A stretch of 11,774 bases of DNA from NCBI GenBank assembly GCA_023453655.1, contig JAEXTE010000240.1, positions 1 through 11,774 of the forward strand, in the 5' to 3' direction. Position 1 is the stretch's first letter. Each line of letters opens with the position of its first letter. A program made the position numbers and the translations under genes. The notes beneath the pieces were generated by a model. The model had not been told where the DNA came from. It searched no databases and saw only the letters and a list, made by a program, of their open reading frames with translations. Shown here piece after piece: positions 8,135 to 11,774 of the stretch. Source of the DNA: Pseudomonadota bacterium. GTDB lineage: Bacteria; Pseudomonadota; Gammaproteobacteria; Xanthomonadales; Xanthomonadaceae.

Positions 8135-9403
8135 ATGTTTCCGCGTGCCGACCGCCTCGAAGGCTACGACCCCGAACTCGCCGCGGCCATCGCCGCCGAG
8201 GTCCGGCGCCAGGAAGACCACGTCGAGCTGATCGCCTCGGAAAACTACTGCAGCCCGCGGGTGATGGAGGCGCAGGGCAGCCAGCTGACCAACAAGTACG
8301 CCGAAGGCTATCCGGGCAAGCGCTATTACGGTGGCTGCGAGTACGTCGACGTGGCCGAGCAGCTGGCCATCGACCGTCTCAGGCAGCTGTTCGGCGCCGA
8401 TTACGCCAACGTGCAGCCGCATTCGGGCTCGCAGGCCAACCAGGCGGTGTACTTCGCGCTGCTGCAGCCGGGCGACACCATCCTCGGCATGTCGCTGGCC
8501 CATGGCGGCCACCTGACCCATGGGGCCAAGGTCAACGCGTCGGGCAAGCTGTTCAACGCCATCCAGTACGGAGTGAACGGCGACGGCCTGATCGACTACG
8601 ACGAGGTCGAGAAGCTGGCGCTCGAGCACAAGCCGAAGATGGTCGTGGCCGGCTTTTCGGCCTATTCGCAGAAGATCGACTGGGCGCGCTTCCGCGCCAT
8701 CGCCGACAAGGTCGGCGCCTGGCTGTTCGTGGACATGGCCCACGTCGCCGGCCTGGTGGCCGCGGGCGTCTATCCCAACCCCGTGCCGCACGCGCACGTG
8801 GTCACGTCGACCACCCACAAGACCCTGCGCGGACCGCGCGGCGGCATCATCGTGGCCTCGAAGGAAGGCGCCGGCGAGCAGTTCGACGACATCGCCAAGA
8901 AGCTGCAGTCGATCGTCTTCCCGGGCATCCAGGGCGGTCCGCTGATGCACGTGATCGCGGCCAAGGCGGTGGCCTTCAAGGAGGCGCTGGAGCCGGAGTT
9001 CAAGGCCTACCAGCAGCAGGTGGTGAGAAACGCGCAGGCGATGGCGAAGACCATCATCGCGCGCGGCTACAAGATCGTGTCCGGCGGTACCGAGAACCAC
9101 CTGATGCTGGTGGACATGATCGGCAAGGACGTCAGCGGCAAGGACGCGGAAGAGGCGCTGGGCAAGGCCCACATCACCGTGAACAAGAACTCGGTGCCCA
9201 ACGACCCGCGCAAGCCCTTCGTGACCTCGGGACTGCGCATCGGCACGCCGGCGGTCACCACCCGCGGCTACGGCGAGCAGGACTGCGTGGACCTGGCCAA
9301 CTGGATCTGCGACGTGCTCGACGCACCGCAGGACGAGTCGGTTCTGGCGCGGGTGCGCGAGGCCGTCACCGCCCAGTGCCGCCGCTTCCCGGTGTATGGC
9401 TGA
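8135..9403 (+). CDS. glyA: Serine hydroxymethyltransferase
   Basis: GlyA is a cytoplasmic PLP enzyme that interconverts serine plus tetrahydrofolate with glycine plus 5,10-methylenetetrahydrofolate, the main source of one-carbon units for purine, thymidylate and methionine synthesis. The 422-residue protein is close to the E. coli length (417). It shows LIASENY (32-38), [15 protein letters not shown] (53-67), the PLP-contact residues Asp200 and His203 in VDMAHVAG, the Schiff-base Lys229 in [14 protein letters not shown], and the substrate-carboxylate Arg368 in SGLRIGTPA. The ATG at 8135 has GGAG 5 bases upstream and gives an N-terminus aligned with known GlyA. It opens a run with nrdR (43-base gap) and ribD, without a terminator between them. 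Confidence 0.98.
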   Translation: MFPRADRLEGYDPELAAAIAAEVRRQEDHVELIASENYCSPRVMEAQGSQLTNKYAEGYPGKRYYGGCEYVDVAEQLAIDRLRQLFGADYANVQPHSGSQANQAVYFALLQPGDTILGMSLAHGGHLTHGAKVNASGKLFNAIQYGVNGDGLIDYDEVEKLALEHKPKMVVAGFSAYSQKIDWARFRAIADKVGAWLFVDMAHVAGLVAAGVYPNPVPHAHVVTSTTHKTLRGPRGGIIVASKEGAGEQFDDIAKKLQSIVFPGIQGGPLMHVIAAKAVAFKEALEPEFKAYQQQVVRNAQAMAKTIIARGYKIVSGGTENHLMLVDMIGKDVSGKDAEEALGKAHITVNKNSVPNDPRKPFVTSGLRIGTPAVTTRGYGEQDCVDLANWICDVLDAPQDESVLARVREAVTAQCRRFPVYG

Positions 9404-9446
9404 GCGCGTCGCCCGCGCCAGGTCCTTGTTCGACTGAGGCCGCCTG

Positions 9447-9980
9447 ATGCACTGTCCCTTCTGCCAGCACCAGGACACCAAGGTCATCGACTCGCGCGCG
9501 TCCGACGACGGCGCGACGATCCGCCGCCGCCGCGAGTGCGAAGCCTGCGGCGAGCGCTTCAGCACGCTCGAGACGATCGAGCTCAAGCTGCCGGTGATCA
9601 TCAAGGGCGACGGCCGCCGCGAACCCTTCGACGCGCGCAAGCTGCGGGTGAGCATGGACCGCGCCCTGCACAAGAGGCCGGTGTCCGAGGAACAGATCGA
9701 AGCGGCCGTGCGCGCGGTGGTGCACCAGCTGCGCCGGACCACCGAGCGCGAGCTGCCGTCGCGACGGGTGGGCGAGTTCGTGATTGCCGAGCTGCGCAAG
9801 CTCGACCATGTCGGCTTCGTGCGCTTCGCCTCGGTCTACCGTTCGTTCGAGGACATCACCGACTTCCGCGAGGAGCTCGACCGGCTGGAGCGCGAGCTGC
9901 CGGGCGAAGGCCAGCTGCCGCTGCTGGGCGGCGACGTGGTGCCGTTCGGCAAGCCCGGCGGCAAGGGCCGCAAGCGCTGA
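9447..9980 (+). CDS. nrdR: Transcriptional repressor NrdR
   Basis: NrdR is a zinc-ribbon, ATP-cone repressor that senses adenine nucleotides and represses ribonucleotide reductase genes by binding NrdR boxes. The 177-residue protein has the Zn ribbon Cys3-Cys6 (CPFC) and Cys31-Cys34 (CEAC) within the first 40 residues. The ATP-cone domain spans about 49-139, with the characteristic [13 protein letters not shown] start and [16 protein letters not shown] end. It is longer than E. coli NrdR (149): the C-terminal extension from about 150 ends in a basic GGKGRKR tail and is probably disordered. GAGG lies 7 bases before the ATG. The place between glyA and ribD agrees with the widespread nrdR-ribD linkage. 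No NrdR box was noticed in this window. Confidence 0.97.
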   Translation: MHCPFCQHQDTKVIDSRASDDGATIRRRRECEACGERFSTLETIELKLPVIIKGDGRREPFDARKLRVSMDRALHKRPVSEEQIEAAVRAVVHQLRRTTERELPSRRVGEFVIAELRKLDHVGFVRFASVYRSFEDITDFREELDRLERELPGEGQLPLLGGDVVPFGKPGGKGRKR

Positions 9981-10069
9981 TGCGCGGAGGGTTCCCGCGC
10001 CACGGACGCCGTCGCGGCGGTGCACGTACCGCGCCGCCCGCCAGCACCACGCAAGGCGCGCGTCCGTGA
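9980..10069 (+). other. Possible 29-codon coupling micro-ORF between nrdR and ribD
   Basis: An ATG overlaps the nrdR stop (TGATG) and opens a 29-codon frame whose TGA overlaps the ribD GTG start (GTGA, 10066-10069). The peptide would be basic (7 Arg) and Gly/Pro-rich. Both junctions are of the kind that permits ribosome re-initiation, so the frame could carry ribosomes from nrdR to ribD. No strong Shine-Dalgarno precedes it, and chance open frames are common at this G+C, so it is not called a gene. Confidence 0.2.
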
Positions 10070-11160
10070 ACGGATTCAGCGCCATCGACCACGCGATGAT
10101 GGCGCGCGCGCTGCGCCTGGCCGCGCGCGGCGCCTGGACCACCAAGCCCAATCCGATGGTCGGATGCGTGATCGCGCACGGCGAGGAGGTGGTGGGCGAG
10201 GGCTGGCACCAGCGCCAGGGCGGGCCGCATGCCGAGGTGTTCGCGCTGCAGGCCGCCGGCGCCCGCGCCCGCGGCGCGACTGCATACGTCACCCTGGAAC
10301 CGTGTAATCACACCGGCCGCACCGGCCCCTGCGCCGCCGCGCTGCTCGAGGCGGGCGTGGCCCGGGTGGTGGGCGCGATGCGCGACCCGTTCCCGCAGGT
10401 CGACGGCGCCGGCTTCGCGCGCCTGCGCGAGGCCGGGGTCGTGGTGGAGTCCGGGCTGATGGAGGCCCAGGCGCGCGCGCTCAACCTCGGCTTCCTCTCG
10501 CGCATCGAGCGCGGACGGCCCTGGGTGCGGGTCAAGCTGGCCTGCAGCCTGGACGGCCGCACCGCGATGGCCAGCGGCGAATCGAAGTGGATCACCGGCG
10601 AGGCCGCACGCGCCGACGTGATGCGCTGGCGTGCGCGCGCCGGGGCGATCCTCACCGGCGCCGGCACGGTGCTGGTGGACGACCCCTCGCTCACCGTGCG
10701 CCTCGATCCCCCGCAGGAGTTCGTCGCGCCGCTGAGGGTGGTGCTCGATCCGGGCCTGGCCACGATCGCCCGCGGCAAGGTCCGCGAGGGCGACGCGCCC
10801 ACGCTGTACCTCCATGCTCCGGACATCAAGCCGCCGCGCGAGCTGTCGGCCGAGCGCGCGCACGTGCCGGTCAAGGGCGGCATGTTCGACCTGCCGGCGG
10901 TGCTGGCGCTACTGGCGCAGCGTGGCGTGAACGAGGTCCACGTGGAGGCCGGCGCGACCCTGGCGGGCGCGCTGCTGGGCGCGGGCCTGGTCGACGAACT
11001 GCTGCTCTACGTGGCGCCGGTGGTGCTGGGCGACAAGGCGCGTCCGCTGTTCGCCGGTCTGGATATCGCCAGCATGGCGCAGAGCCTGCGCATGAGCATC
11101 GTCGACCAGCGCCAGCTGGGCGTGGACCTGCGCCTGCGCATGCGGCCGGCGACGGCCTGA
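10066..11160 (+). CDS. ribD: Bifunctional riboflavin deaminase/reductase RibD
   Basis: RibD carries out two successive steps of riboflavin synthesis: deamination of the pyrimidine formed from GTP, then NADPH-dependent reduction of the ribosyl side chain. From the GTG at 10066 the product is 364 residues. The deaminase domain (about 10-148) has the Zn/catalytic motif HAE (55-57) and PCNHTGRTGPC (79-89), giving His55, Cys80 and Cys89 as ligands and Glu57 as proton shuttle. The reductase domain (about 152-360) has SLDGRTAMASGESKWIT (161-177) and VEAGATLAGALLGAGLVDEL (293-312). The GTG start gives an N-terminus of usual length and has AAGG 9 bases upstream. In-frame ATGs at 10096 and 10099 would leave almost nothing before the conserved MARAL. 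An open frame runs further upstream inside nrdR, but nothing in it resembles RibD. Confidence 0.96.
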   Translation: MNGFSAIDHAMMARALRLAARGAWTTKPNPMVGCVIAHGEEVVGEGWHQRQGGPHAEVFALQAAGARARGATAYVTLEPCNHTGRTGPCAAALLEAGVARVVGAMRDPFPQVDGAGFARLREAGVVVESGLMEAQARALNLGFLSRIERGRPWVRVKLACSLDGRTAMASGESKWITGEAARADVMRWRARAGAILTGAGTVLVDDPSLTVRLDPPQEFVAPLRVVLDPGLATIARGKVREGDAPTLYLHAPDIKPPRELSAERAHVPVKGGMFDLPAVLALLAQRGVNEVHVEAGATLAGALLGAGLVDELLLYVAPVVLGDKARPLFAGLDIASMAQSLRMSIVDQRQLGVDLRLRMRPATA

Positions 11161-11187
11161 GTAGCCGCTGGCCGGACTGTCCCCGCT

Positions 11188-11192
11188 GGAGG
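11188..11192 (+). promoter_or_regulatory. Ribosome binding site deciding the TTG start at 11201
   Basis: GGAGG, 8 bases before TTG 11201, is the only strong Shine-Dalgarno sequence in the gap after ribD. No ATG or GTG starts this frame before the conserved region, so the rare TTG start is accepted. Confidence 0.7.
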
Positions 11193-11200
11193 CGACCGCA

Positions 11201-11774
11201 TTGGCCCAGGCGCCGTTCAAGGATCACTTCTCCGCGCTCGCCGCCACCTATGCCCAGGCGCGGCCGGGGTATCCGCAGGCGCTGTTCGACTGGATCGCGG
11301 CCCAGGCGCCCGCCCGTGAACTGGCCTGGGAGCCGGCCTGCGGCAGTGGCCAGGCCACGCGCGGCCTGGCGACGCGCTTCGGTGCCGTCCACGCCAGCGA
11401 CGCCAGCGCCGAGCAGGTCGCGCAGGCGCAGGCACCGGCCAACGTGCGTTTCGTGGTCGAGCCGGCCGAGCGCTGCTCGCTGGGCGATGCCAGCGCCGAC
11501 GTCGCCTGCGTCGCCCAGGCACTGCACTGGTTCGACATCCCGGCGTTCTTCGTCGAGTGTGCGCGGGTGCTGCGTCCGCGCGGCCTGCTGGTGGCCTGGA
11601 CCTACGACGACCTGCGCGTGGACGACGCGCTGGAGCCGGCGGTGGAAGCGTTCCGCAGCGAGATCCGTTCGTGGTGGCCGCCCGAGCGCGAACTGGTGGG
11701 CGCGGGCTATGCCCGGTTCGACTGGCCGTTCGAGCCGGTCGCGGTCCCGCGCTTCACGCTCGAGGCCGACTGGC
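11201..11774 (+). CDS. Class I SAM-dependent methyltransferase, 3' end cut by the window
   Basis: The first 191 residues of a class I (Rossmann-fold) S-adenosylmethionine methyltransferase are present; the frame is still open at the window end. It opens with FKDHFSALAATYAQARPGYP (6-25), a lead typical of a widespread group of small-molecule-type methyltransferases. Motif I follows as EPACGSGQAT (44-53), with Ala46 where most relatives have Gly. Next come the acidic strand-2 region ASDAS, a motif II/III region ADVACVAQALHWFD, and VLRPRGLLVAWTYDD. There is no signal peptide, so it should be cytoplasmic. The substrate is unknown. It lies 40 bases after ribD and is probably co-transcribed with it. 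Riboflavin genes usually follow ribD directly in related bacteria, so this gene may be an insertion into that operon; the downstream neighbour is not visible. Confidence 0.85.
   Translation, partial: MAQAPFKDHFSALAATYAQARPGYPQALFDWIAAQAPARELAWEPACGSGQATRGLATRFGAVHASDASAEQVAQAQAPANVRFVVEPAERCSLGDASADVACVAQALHWFDIPAFFVECARVLRPRGLLVAWTYDDLRVDDALEPAVEAFRSEIRSWWPPERELVGAGYARFDWPFEPVAVPRFTLEADW

Noticed and set aside
9784..10065. Longer RibD starting inside nrdR
   Set aside because: The upstream part of the frame is an Arg/Ser-rich shadow of nrdR. RibD homology starts just after the GTG at 10066.
9981..10065. FMN riboswitch before ribD
   Set aside because: The 85-base gap is too short for the usual element, and no conserved RFN-type helices were recognised.

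Overview
The window is GC-rich (clearly above 65 % G+C, with G/C at nearly every third codon position) and almost fully coding. Gene content and protein style point to a gammaproteobacterium, most likely of the Xanthomonadaceae/Lysobacteraceae (Lysobacter, Luteimonas, Xanthomonas or a relative). The main reasons are a lipoprotein-type type II secretin resembling Xanthomonas XpsD, a 275-residue PyrF of the longer subgroup, and the glyA-nrdR-ribD order. This placement is inference; there is no rRNA or other taxonomic marker in the window.

Left block (1-4022, + strand): the type II secretion secretin gspD, followed 28 bases later by a divergent family-2 glycosyltransferase-like gene. A second, canonical family-2 glycosyltransferase overlaps that gene by 4 bases. 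Spacing suggests one transcript that begins upstream of the window. Middle block (4024-7287, - strand): an operon read ettA, map, pyrF (translation-throttle ABC-F ATPase, type I methionine aminopeptidase, orotidine 5'-phosphate decarboxylase). It has a consensus TATAAT -10 box upstream of ettA and ends 1 base from the stop codon of the convergent glycosyltransferase gene.

Right block (7525-11774, + strand): a small secreted histidine-rich RcnB-like protein closed by a rho-independent terminator. It is followed by a probable promoter and the housekeeping run glyA, nrdR, ribD and a methyltransferase gene cut by the window edge. This run joins one-carbon/glycine metabolism, control of ribonucleotide reductase genes and riboflavin synthesis. 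ribD starts with GTG and the methyltransferase with TTG, so both 5' ends are easily missed.

No rRNA, tRNA, insertion sequence, CRISPR array, phage gene or attachment site was seen. No stretch of 300 bases or more lacks a gene; the longest is the 237-base divergent region 7288-7524. Most of the window is ordinary conserved chromosome. The points worth a second look are the glycosyltransferase pair attached to the secretin gene, the altered active site of the first of them, a micro-ORF joining nrdR to ribD, and an extra gene after ribD. I do not see convincing evidence of a wholly new system.
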